A stretch of 7,481 nucleotides of DNA from Phycisphaerae bacterium. Its GTDB lineage: Bacteria; Planctomycetota; Phycisphaerae; UBA1845; Fen-1342. The notes beneath the pieces were generated by a model. The model made no database searches. It worked only from the letters and a program-made list of their open reading frames with translations, and was not told where the DNA came from. The stretch covers positions 1 to 7,481 of the forward strand of contig JALSRY010000718.1 in assembly GCA_026984555.1 (NCBI GenBank). The letters run 5' to 3'. Each line of letters starts with the position of its first letter. Position 1 is the stretch's first letter. Below are positions 1 through 6,088 of this stretch, one piece after another. The translations under genes were made by a program, and so were the position numbers.

Positions 1-1287
1 CTGGCCGGTCCCGCCGCCGCCGAACATCCCGATTTGTTCATCTGGATGGGCGACACGATCTACGCCGACGATCCCGCCAGTCGGGTGGGTGTGGCGCGCA
101 CACTCGCGCAGTACCGCGAGAAATACCGCGAGATTCGGCGCGACCCGTACATGCAAAGCCTGCTCGCCTCGACCGCCCTGTGGGTCGGCTGGGACGATCA
201 CGAGGTGGAAAACGACTACGCCGGCGGCGTGCCCACCACCCCTCCCGCGCAGATCGAGGATGCCTACCGCGCGTTTTTCGAGTACATGCCCGTCGCGCGA
301 GCCGACACGTCCGACGACCCTTACCGCGAGTACCGCAGCTTTCGCTGGGGTTCCAGCGTCGAGTTCTTCATCCTCGACGAGCGGCAATACCGCGATGTTT
401 CCGCCGAGGAGACTTGTGGCGGAAACCTCGATCCGCTGGGGACGATTCTGGGACCGCTCACGCGGCGCAGTGCTTGTGTCGAGGCCCTCTCCGCACCGCG
501 TACGATGCTCGGCTCCCGTCAGCTCGACTGGCTCGAACACGGGCTCGCCGCCTCCACGGCCCGCGTCAAGTTCGTGGTCAACGGCGTGCCGCTGGGGTTT
601 CTTGGCGTGTTTCCGTACGACCGTTGGGATGGCTACGACCACGAACGGCGCGAGTTGCTCGAATTCATCGACGCGAACCAAATCACCGGCATCATTTTCC
701 TGACCACCGATTTCCACTCCAACTGGTACAACCCGGATGTCGCCGCGTGGTTTGCGTCGCATCGGCGCGATTATCGCCTGCCCCACGGCGTGCGGGTGGT
801 CGAGGCGGTCGTCGGCCCGCTGGGAATGGAGACGATGCGCCAGACGCTCGTCGATTTTCCCATCGCCTACCTGAACCTCCCCAACGGCCCCGTCGTTCGC
901 GGCATACTGGGGTGGCTCGAACGGATGGTCGTGCGGCGACTGAAAGTTGCCGGCGGGTACGCGTTTGCCCAAAGCAATCGGCGCGGGTACGTGGTGATCG
1001 ACGTCACACCCGCGGGCGATGTGCGCCTGACCTATCGCGGCGCGCCTCCCGAGCAGAGCAACGGCCCGGATGTGGTCCCCGAGACGCTGTTCTCGGCGGA
1101 GATTCCCGCACCACAAACCGGTGAAACTGAAAACGCTTCCGACGCCGCGGGCGGTGACGACCACGCTACCGAAGGGGGCTCCGGGCCGGCGCGCTCGCTT
1201 GCGGCCGGCATCCCCTGCGTCTTCCCCGTCCTGTTGGCGGGCATCGCCGCGTGGATCCCGCTACGCCTCGCGCGCCGGCGACGCTGA
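1..1287 (+). CDS. PhoD-like metallophosphatase with C-terminal membrane tail (5' end outside window)
   Basis: The reading frame is open from base 1, so the N-terminus, including any signal peptide, is missing; a TTG at 34 lies inside the conserved domain and is not a credible start. About 428 residues are visible, numbered here from base 1. PhoD-family landmarks appear in order: GDTIYAD (residues 17-23), WDDHEVEND (64-72), VVNGVPLG (about 192-199, with the usual ligand-type Asn) and TTDFHSN (235-241), which replaces the common GDxH with TDxH. PhoD enzymes are metal-dependent phosphomonoesterases or phosphodiesterases that act outside the cytoplasm. After the catalytic domain comes an acidic, Gly/Thr-rich linker, a hydrophobic segment (about residues 399-422) and a terminal RLARRRR cluster, so the protein is probably anchored with its catalytic domain outside. 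The substrate cannot be read from the sequence. The next gene starts 144 bases downstream with its own ribosome site. The family call is firm; the exact activity is not. Confidence 0.88.
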   Translation: MAGPAAAEHPDLFIWMGDTIYADDPASRVGVARTLAQYREKYREIRRDPYMQSLLASTALWVGWDDHEVENDYAGGVPTTPPAQIEDAYRAFFEYMPVARADTSDDPYREYRSFRWGSSVEFFILDERQYRDVSAEETCGGNLDPLGTILGPLTRRSACVEALSAPRTMLGSRQLDWLEHGLAASTARVKFVVNGVPLGFLGVFPYDRWDGYDHERRELLEFIDANQITGIIFLTTDFHSNWYNPDVAAWFASHRRDYRLPHGVRVVEAVVGPLGMETMRQTLVDFPIAYLNLPNGPVVRGILGWLERMVVRRLKVAGGYAFAQSNRRGYVVIDVTPAGDVRLTYRGAPPEQSNGPDVVPETLFSAEIPAPQTGETENASDAAGGDDHATEGGSGPARSLAAGIPCVFPVLLAGIAAWIPLRLARRRR

Positions 1288-1419
1288 TCGTCGCCTTCGG
1301 CCCGTGCCTCCGCTTCTCCCGGTTGCTCGTACACTGCCCGACCTCGGCTGGCCGCGCGCCACCCGCGCTGCTACCTTAAACGCCGATATGCGACCCGCCG
1401 GCAACGCGCCCGACGCGGG

Positions 1420-1425
1420 GGAGGA
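1420..1425 (+). promoter_or_regulatory. Ribosome binding site of the prenyltransferase gene
   Basis: GGAGGA ends six bases before the ATG at 1432. This favours that codon over the second in-frame ATG at 1441. Confidence 0.75.
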
Positions 1426-1431
1426 AACCCG

Positions 1432-2331
1432 ATGAGCCGCATGGCAGCCCAGGTTCGCACGTGGGGCGAGATGGTGAAGTTCAGCCACTCGGTTTTCGCG
1501 CTGCCCTTTGCGTTGCTGGCGACGTTTCTGGCCGCGCGGCCCGGGTTGCCCGATGCACCGCTGCTCGGGCTGATCGTGGCGTGCATGGTGGCCGCCCGCA
1601 GCGCCGCGATGACATTCAATCGCATCGTCGATGTTCGCTACGACGCGCTCAACCCGCGTACCGCTGGACGCCCGCTACCCGCCGGACGAATCAGCCGACG
1701 GGCTGCGTGGGTATTTTTCCTCGTGGCGGCGGCGGCATTCGTGGCGGGCTGTGGCGGATTCTGGTGGCTACGCGGCAACGTCTGGCCCCTGGTGCTGAGC
1801 CTGCCCGTGCTCGGCTTGTTGTGCTTGTACTCGTACACCAAACGCTTCACGGCGTTTTCGCACATCGTCCTCGGGGCGGGCATCGCGCTTTCGCCGGTCG
1901 CCGCCTGGATCGCGACCAACCCCGCGACGCTCGGAGCGCCCGCGTGGCTTCTGCTGGCGGCGGTCACTTTCTGGATCGCCGGCTTCGACCTGATCTACGC
2001 CTGCCAGGATGCCGGATTCGACCGCTCTGTCGGCCTCGAGAGCGTTCCCGCCCGCTTCGGAATCCCCACCGCCTTGTGGCTCGCCCGGGCGTTTCACGCC
2101 GTCACCGTCACCACGCTGGTCGCGGTCGGGATGGCGGCGGGGTTGCACACACCCTACTTCGTTGGCGTCGGCTGCGTGGCGGCGCTGCTGATCGTCGAAA
2201 ACGCGCTCGTGCGCCCCGACGATCTGAGCCGCGTCAACCTCGCTTTCTTCACGGTCAACGGGATCGTCGGCATCGTGCTCGGCGGGCTGGGCGTGCTCGA
2301 TGTGTGGCTCCATGTTGCGAAAACGTCATGA
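1432..2331 (+). CDS. mqnP: UbiA-family prenyltransferase, MqnP-like (futalosine menaquinone pathway)
   Basis: This 299-residue integral membrane protein has both Asp-rich motifs of the UbiA superfamily: NRIVDVRYDALNPRT (63-77) and DLIYACQDAGFDRSVGLESVP (186-206). These bind the Mg-diphosphate of the polyprenyl donor. The N-terminal VKFSHSVFALPFAL (15-28), ARSAAMTFNR (55-64), YSYTKRFT (133-140), SPVAAWIA (154-161) and FFTVNGIVG (272-280) match the UbiA-like group found in futalosine-pathway bacteria, where the enzyme prenylates a naphthoate (1,4-dihydroxy-6-naphthoate) on the way to menaquinone. Roughly eight or nine hydrophobic segments fill the chain, and the length is normal for the family. 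Ubiquinone-type UbiA is the main alternative; the SHSVFALPFAL and VNxAFFTVNG signatures favour MqnP. No other mqn gene is visible, so the pathway assignment rests on family resemblance. The TGA stop overlaps the next gene's ATG. Confidence 0.87.
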   Translation: MSRMAAQVRTWGEMVKFSHSVFALPFALLATFLAARPGLPDAPLLGLIVACMVAARSAAMTFNRIVDVRYDALNPRTAGRPLPAGRISRRAAWVFFLVAAAAFVAGCGGFWWLRGNVWPLVLSLPVLGLLCLYSYTKRFTAFSHIVLGAGIALSPVAAWIATNPATLGAPAWLLLAAVTFWIAGFDLIYACQDAGFDRSVGLESVPARFGIPTALWLARAFHAVTVTTLVAVGMAAGLHTPYFVGVGCVAALLIVENALVRPDDLSRVNLAFFTVNGIVGIVLGGLGVLDVWLHVAKTS

Positions 2332-4076
2332 ACCCGCGCACGTCCAGAAAACCGCCCCTTGCCAACCGCCACCACGCCTGGCATACCTGGATCGCAATCG
2401 TTCTGTGGCTGGCGGCCATGACACCGCTCTTGCCGTGGGGGTTGCCCACCAGCCGCTACGACCCGACCCTCTTCGGCGGCGCGCCGGCCTGGCCCGCGGA
2501 ACGCTACGACGCCGGCCGGGCGCTCCAGGCCCGGCGCCGGCGCCTCGGCGGGGCCGACACCGACCTGAATCCGCTCGCACCGAATCATGGGATCGTCGAT
2601 CTCACCGCCGACGACGCCCGCCGCGGCGAAATCCTCCTGCGTTATCGCCTCTACACCCGACAGCCCGACGAGATGATCACCTTCCAGGCCCTGAGCCGCA
2701 TGAACCCCCGCGCGGGCGATCTCGACCCCCATCTGTATCAGTACGGCGGCGGGTTCATCTACCTCGTTGGGGCCGCGGTCGAGCTGAGCCACCTGCTCGG
2801 GCTGACGCGACTATCGAGCGACCCCGCCCCATACTTGGCCAATCCGGAGCTCTTTGCGCGGTTCTACCTCGCGGCGCGGCTCGTCACGCTCCTGTTCGGG
2901 GCGTTGTTGCTCGTCGCCGCGATGCGCCTGGCCCGGCGGGCCGGCGGGCGAACGGCGGGTTGGGTCGCGTTCGTCCTCGTGGCGGCCAGCCCCGTGTTCA
3001 TCACCGGCGTCCTCGAGGCCAAACCCCACCTGCCCGCTGTCTGCCTGTTGCTGTGGGCCATACTCGCCGCCCTCGACTGGCTCGCGCTCGGCCGGCGACG
3101 CGACGCCGTGCGACTGGGGTTGGCGGCGGGCTATGCTTTCGGACTAGTGCTCACCGGCGTGGCCGGGGCGCTGCTCTGGCCGGTGCTCGCGTTGGTTCGA
3201 CGACCCCGGCGGTGGAAGCCGCTCGTCGCCGCGGGCCTGCTCGCGCTTGTCGTGTTCGTCGTGACCAACCCGTTCGTGGCGTACAACGCGCTGTGCAACC
3301 GGGCGGCCCTGGCGGGGAACCTGGGCAACTCGACCGCCATGTACCACGCCGGGAACCTGCTCGCTGGCGTGTGGCGGGTCGCGTCGCTGTTGATCGAGGG
3401 ATGCGGGCCGGTGGTGACGATCGCCGGTTTGCTGGCGCTCGTGCGGTCGTGGCGGCGCTGGCCACGCGAAACGGCGGCCGTAATCGCTCCCGGAATCGCC
3501 CTGGTTCTGCTGTGCGTCGCGATCGGGGCGCACAAACCGGCCGAGTTCGCACGTTTCCTGCTCTTGCCCGCGGTGTTGCTGGCCGTCGGCAGCGCCATCC
3601 TCATCGCGGACGTTTCCCGGCGCCACGCCGGTCGTAGCGTGATCGCGACGTTGCTGATTCTGCTCACGATGCGCACGCCCGCATACGTGCGCAATTTCGC
3701 GATCGACGCGCGCTTCGAGCGCGAGTCACGCCACCGCGCGGCCGTGTTTCTCGAAGCGAACGTCGCGCCGAGCGAGCCCGTCGCGGTCGTGCAGGTTCCG
3801 GCGCCCTACGCGACCCCGCCGATCGACTTCGCCCATCGCGAGGTTCTGCTGCTTCCACGCACGCAGCCGTCGGAAGACGTATTGCGGCGTCTGCCACCGT
3901 GGCTTGTACTGACCGCGGATGACGCCAGCCGTTGGCGGGGGGCGTGGTGGACGCGGCATTACCGGCTGGTGGTGGAGTTTGGTGCCGATCCGTGGCTGCT
4001 GAGCCCCATCGCGTGGGCCAACAAGCCGGTCTACGTGTTTCGTTTGGTGGAGGAGTCGGGCGCGCCGCAGCGCTGA
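2328..4076 (+). CDS. GT-C-fold membrane glycosyltransferase (PMT/ArnT-like)
   Basis: The 582-residue product has an N-terminal membrane segment (about 20-39) and a large extracytoplasmic loop. The loop carries RQPDEMITFQALSRMNP (111-127), whose acidic PDE fits the catalytic Asp/Glu site of GT-C enzymes, followed by DPHLYQYGGGFIYL (133-146). A series of hydrophobic helices runs to about residue 450, including HKPAEFARFLLLP (402-414), and a soluble C-terminal domain of about 130 residues follows. Such enzymes move a sugar from a polyprenyl-phosphate donor to a protein, lipid or glycan at the outer face of the membrane; donor and acceptor are unknown here. The start is the ATG inside the ATGA overlap with the prenyltransferase stop. 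No Shine-Dalgarno precedes it, so translation is probably coupled. The same frame is open further upstream, but that part merely shadows the prenyltransferase. The 3' end overlaps the opposite-strand Mpo1-like gene by 46 bases. Confidence 0.8.
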   Translation: MNPRTSRKPPLANRHHAWHTWIAIVLWLAAMTPLLPWGLPTSRYDPTLFGGAPAWPAERYDAGRALQARRRRLGGADTDLNPLAPNHGIVDLTADDARRGEILLRYRLYTRQPDEMITFQALSRMNPRAGDLDPHLYQYGGGFIYLVGAAVELSHLLGLTRLSSDPAPYLANPELFARFYLAARLVTLLFGALLLVAAMRLARRAGGRTAGWVAFVLVAASPVFITGVLEAKPHLPAVCLLLWAILAALDWLALGRRRDAVRLGLAAGYAFGLVLTGVAGALLWPVLALVRRPRRWKPLVAAGLLALVVFVVTNPFVAYNALCNRAALAGNLGNSTAMYHAGNLLAGVWRVASLLIEGCGPVVTIAGLLALVRSWRRWPRETAAVIAPGIALVLLCVAIGAHKPAEFARFLLLPAVLLAVGSAILIADVSRRHAGRSVIATLLILLTMRTPAYVRNFAIDARFERESRHRAAVFLEANVAPSEPVAVVQVPAPYATPPIDFAHREVLLLPRTQPSEDVLRRLPPWLVLTADDASRWRGAWWTRHYRLVVEFGADPWLLSPIAWANKPVYVFRLVEESGAPQR

Positions 4077-4369
4077 TGGTAGCGTGGGGCCACGGCGATG
4101 AACGGGCGTCCGAGGAGACGTTTGACGAGGATGACTTCGCCCATGTCGTTTCCCTCGATGCGGTGACCGATAAACTGAAGGATGTACCCCGCGCCGAGCA
4201 GCCCGGCGGGGCGGTACCACAGATCCCATCGCCAGTGGGCCAACTGCACGCCGGCGACGACGACCGCCGCCAACGTCAGCGGGATGCCGACCAGGTGGAG
4301 CCCGAGCGAGACGGGGTGCTGGTGGCGTTCGAGCCAGTTCGACAGCCATCGAGGACGGACGTTTCCCAT
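4031..4369 (-). CDS. Short Mpo1-like (DUF962) membrane protein
   Basis: The 112-residue protein shows the family pattern: WLERHQHPVSLGLHLVGIPL (12-31), an RPAGLLGAGY stretch, QFIGHRIEGNDMGE (65-78) and KRLLGRPFIAVAPRY (83-97). His16, His25 and His69 match the conserved histidines thought to hold iron in yeast Mpo1, an Fe(II)-dependent dioxygenase that shortens 2-hydroxy fatty acids in phytosphingosine breakdown. Two hydrophobic segments (about 23-46 and 53-70) suggest a membrane hairpin. It is shorter than yeast Mpo1, as bacterial single-domain members usually are; their substrate is not known to me. The ATG at 4369 is the only good start, because an in-frame TGA lies two codons upstream. No clear Shine-Dalgarno is visible. 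The last 46 bases run antisense to the end of the glycosyltransferase gene. It is divergent from the gene starting at 4472. Family firm, activity inferred. Confidence 0.88.
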   Translation of the reverse strand: MGNVRPRWLSNWLERHQHPVSLGLHLVGIPLTLAAVVVAGVQLAHWRWDLWYRPAGLLGAGYILQFIGHRIEGNDMGEVILVKRLLGRPFIAVAPRYHQRCGAPDSSTKRNT

Positions 4370-4391
4370 GCGATGTCATGGTATCCGTCGC

Positions 4392-4436
4392 GGGCGGGTG
4401 AGCAACATTTGCGCCGCGTCCGCCAGCCACCCGCCC
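4392..4436. promoter_or_regulatory. 9-bp inverted repeat in divergent intergenic region (candidate operator)
   Basis: GGGCGGGTG (4392-4400) and CACCCGCCC (4428-4436) are exact reverse complements separated by 27 bases. They lie almost centrally in the 102-base gap between two divergent start codons (4369 minus, 4472 plus). The arms could be half-sites for a regulator or the stem of a large-loop hairpin. I found no convincing -35/-10 pair around them. In GC-rich DNA a chance dyad is possible. Confidence 0.35.
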
Positions 4437-4460
4437 ACATGCGCCGATAACCAGCGTGAT

Positions 4461-4465
4461 GGAGA
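4461..4465 (+). promoter_or_regulatory. Ribosome binding site of the unknown 221-residue gene
   Basis: GGAGA lies six bases before the ATG at 4472 and supports that start. Confidence 0.65.
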
Positions 4466-4471
4466 CTTGTT

Positions 4472-5137
4472 ATGATCCTGACTCTGGACGGCGAACGCTT
4501 GGACGAGCCCGTGTCGGCGCAAGACACGTTGCAGGCTGTGATCGATCGATTGCAGCAACACCGGCTGGGCGATCGGTTGGTGGTGTCCGTTGTGTGCGAC
4601 GGAACGCCACTGCTCGACGAGGAACTCTCGCGGAAGCTGGCGCAGCCGCTGGGTGAGACCGGGCAGATCGACCTCACGAGCGCGGACCGCTACGAGCTGG
4701 TCGCGTCGGCGTTACGCGAGATGGCTGCCCAGCTCGCCGTTGTTGGCACGCAGCAGGCCGAAGCGGCCGGCCATATCCAGGACGGCAAAATCGCCGAAGC
4801 GATGACGGGCTTTACGACGTTTCTCGATGCGTGGCAAATGTGCCAGCGGGCGCTGCTCGAGTGCTCGAATCTGCTCGGCGAAGACCTGACGGCGCGCCGG
4901 TGTGACAGCGTGCCCGTGCGCGAGCACCTGGACAATCTCGCGGACAAGCTGCGCGAGCTGCGTGATGCGTTCGAGGCCCGCGACGCGGTGTTGCTCTCGG
5001 ACCTGATCCAGTACGAGCTGCCCCAAACCTGCCAGAGTTGGCAAACCATCCTCAATCAACTCGCCGACGCCGTTGCCGCCGACACAGCCGCCCCGGTACC
5101 AGCCGAGGGTGATCGTCCGTGTCGTGTGGCGGAGTGA
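4472..5137 (+). CDS. Conserved-looking hypothetical protein, soluble, two-part
   Basis: I do not recognise a named family in this 221-residue protein. It is soluble and acidic, with no signal peptide or membrane segment. Residues 1-70 alternate short strands and one helix: MILTLDGERL, a helix near 17-31, RLVVSVVCDG (35-44) and GQIDLTS (64-70). This layout resembles a small beta-grasp or ubiquitin-like domain, but that is only my impression. Residues 72-200 read as four or five amphipathic helices (for example 74-90, 95-125, 149-170 and 172-200), with a short disordered Ala/Pro tail. The helical part contains GHIQDGKIAEAMTGF and a DAWQMCQRALLE helix, like helical adaptor or chaperone-type proteins of bacterial secretion or flagellar systems, though nothing identifies a partner. 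A good ribosome site and clean codon use support a real gene. It stands alone on this strand, with no gene following before the right edge. Confidence 0.75.
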   Translation: MILTLDGERLDEPVSAQDTLQAVIDRLQQHRLGDRLVVSVVCDGTPLLDEELSRKLAQPLGETGQIDLTSADRYELVASALREMAAQLAVVGTQQAEAAGHIQDGKIAEAMTGFTTFLDAWQMCQRALLECSNLLGEDLTARRCDSVPVREHLDNLADKLRELRDAFEARDAVLLSDLIQYELPQTCQSWQTILNQLADAVAADTAAPVPAEGDRPCRVAE

Positions 5138-5402
5138 GCCGGCGCCACCCTGATGTTTACCCATACTTGCGGCGGGCCGAATGCCCGGATCGCACACTTG
5201 CCCCGGTGAGGTAGGCGTTGCCTGCGGGATCGCCCGACTGACGAGCGCGAGCCGGGTCGGGAAGCAGCCGAATCGCGACGGGTGGTGGTGCCGCGCAAAG
5301 GGGGGTGGCTTCTGGTGGATTCGGGAAGCGCTGCGCATAACAGCGGCCCGCCGCATCCTGCGACGGGCCGCGAAAAGGCGAATCAGCGTGCCAAATCGAA
5401 GC
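5138..5402. other. Intergenic stretch between convergent genes
   Basis: The full gap between the two convergent stops is 304 bases (5138-5441). I see no gene or RNA gene in it; the longest ATG-started frame near the left end is only about 18 codons. Its notable contents are the two stem-loops listed separately, near its right end. Confidence 0.6.
5343..5371. terminator. GC-rich stem-loop, possible second terminator
   Basis: GCGGCCCG (5343-5350) pairs exactly with CGGGCCGC (5364-5371), and the 13-base loop can form a further three pairs (5352-5354 with 5360-5362). On the plus strand it is followed by GAAAAGG, so neither strand has a proper T tract directly after the stem. It lies between the stops of convergent genes, next to a stronger hairpin, and may act in either direction. 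Confidence 0.45.
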
Positions 5403-5431
5403 GGTCGGCGACTCGGCCCGAGTCGCCGACC
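5403..5431 (-). terminator. Perfect 13-bp stem-loop after the small basic protein gene
   Basis: GGTCGGCGACTCG (5403-5415) and CGAGTCGCCGACC (5419-5431) are perfect reverse complements with a 3-base loop. The hairpin begins 10 bases past the TAA of the minus-strand basic protein gene, where a terminator or 3' stabiliser is expected. The following minus-strand bases (GCTTCGATTTGG) form only a weak T tract, so termination may be factor-assisted, or the stem may protect the mRNA 3' end. Confidence 0.65.
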
Positions 5432-5441
5432 CAAAGACTAC

Positions 5442-5939
5442 TTACTTCCAGGTGTAGCTGCTGAAGGGACGCGCAGTGACCTTGGGAGTCGCCACGACCA
5501 GCCAGTTGTTGCCTTTGCCCTTGGTGACGGCCTTGATGCCCTGGCCGTACTTCTGTTTGAGGTAGCGGCAGGCGGTCGTCGGGGTGGGGTTGTTCCACTG
5601 CTTGCCAAAGAACTTGGCGAACTGCGCGTTGCTGAACTTGTAGACGTAGGCACCCTGATCGACGTACTTGATCCATTTGTTGGCGGCGGTGGGCGAGAAG
5701 GCGGTCACCTTGCCCGTGCCGGTGAGCTGCTGGTTGATGGTTCGGTACGAGCCGATCTTGGCCTGGAGGTTCTTCTGGTAGTTCTTGAAGAGCGTCGGGT
5801 TGTACGCGGTGCCCGAGAACGACTTGTTCGTGGTGTTGTGGGTGCGGGTGTTGGTGCTGTGGGTGCGATACGAGGTGCGGGTGTTCTTGGTGCCGTAGCG
5901 CTTCGTACCGGTCTTCCAGTTCTTCTTGGTCATAGGCAT
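5442..5939 (-). CDS. Small, extremely basic Thr/Asn/Lys-rich protein, unknown family
   Basis: The 165-residue product has 22 Lys, 7 Arg, one Asp (94), no Glu, 26 Thr and 15 Asn. Residues 1-45 are low-complexity and contain a seven-residue repeat (RTHSTNT then RTHNTTN, 25-38). Residues 75-165 look folded: WIKYVDQGAYVYKF (89-102), a helix SNAQFAKFFGKQW (103-115), a helix TTACRYLKQKYG (121-132) and a basic hairpin IKAVTKGKGNNWLVVATPKV (135-154). There is one Cys (124) and no signal peptide or membrane segment. Codon use is very restricted: all 15 Asn are AAC, 19 of 22 Lys are AAG, and Thr is mostly ACC. Such bias usually marks abundant proteins. I do not recognise the family; binding to DNA, RNA or another polyanion is inferred from charge. 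GGGAGA eight bases upstream favours the ATG at 5939 over the one at 5933. It lies downstream of, and on the same strand as, the cobalamin-type gene. Confidence 0.85.
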   Translation of the reverse strand: MPMTKKNWKTGTKRYGTKNTRTSYRTHSTNTRTHNTTNKSFSGTAYNPTLFKNYQKNLQAKIGSYRTINQQLTGTGKVTAFSPTAANKWIKYVDQGAYVYKFSNAQFAKFFGKQWNNPTPTTACRYLKQKYGQGIKAVTKGKGNNWLVVATPKVTARPFSSYTWK

Positions 5940-5947
5940 GTTCGGTG

Positions 5948-5953
5948 TCTCCC
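5948..5953 (-). promoter_or_regulatory. Ribosome binding site of the small basic protein gene
   Basis: On the minus strand GGGAGA ends eight bases before the ATG at 5939 and 14 bases before the ATG at 5933, so the upstream start is preferred. Confidence 0.65.
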
Positions 5954-6056
5954 ATTACTCGCTGTTCGCCTTGACTTGCACGGACCGTTTCCCACCCATA
6001 TCGGAACCGCTGGTACGCTGGTTGAGTAAAACGGATGGTTTTGTGAGCGGTTTTGC

Positions 6057-6088
6057 AAAAAACGCACGCGCCCGATCGAACGCCGCGC
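6057..6088 (-). terminator. Weak candidate terminator after the cobalamin-type gene
   Basis: Directly after the TAA stop, GCGCG (6088-6084) can pair with CGCGT (6070-6066) through five pairs including one G-T. A run of six T (6062-6057) follows three bases later. The stem is short and the loop large, so this is tentative. If real, it would separate this transcript from that of the small basic protein. Confidence 0.28.

Noticed and set aside
180..1124. Long plus-strand frame inside the PhoD-like gene
   Set aside because: Arg/Pro-rich composition without motifs; a GC-rich shadow of the phosphatase.
1461..2327. Upstream extension of the glycosyltransferase frame
   Set aside because: It is an Arg-rich out-of-frame shadow of the prenyltransferase, with no ribosome site. 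The protein-like sequence begins at the ATG at 2328.
2300..3637. 445-codon plus-strand frame inside the glycosyltransferase gene
   Set aside because: Arg/Pro/Gly-rich with no membrane pattern; the other frame has clear GT-C features.
3131..3694. Minus-strand frames opposite the glycosyltransferase
   Set aside because: Antisense shadows with no ribosome site and no recognisable domain.
3726..4430. 234-codon minus-strand frame across the Mpo1-like gene
   Set aside because: Pro/Arg-rich; the overlapping frame at 4031-4369 has clear family motifs.
5181..6029. 282-codon plus-strand frame opposite the basic protein gene
   Set aside because: Its Val/Leu/Gly-rich composition is the mirror of Lys/Thr/Asn codons on the other strand, and the minus-strand frame has the ribosome site and codon bias.
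6051..6060. TTTTGCAAAA palindrome as an operator
   Set aside because: It is short and AT-only apart from GC at its centre, and it overlaps the T run of the candidate terminator, so it has little independent weight.
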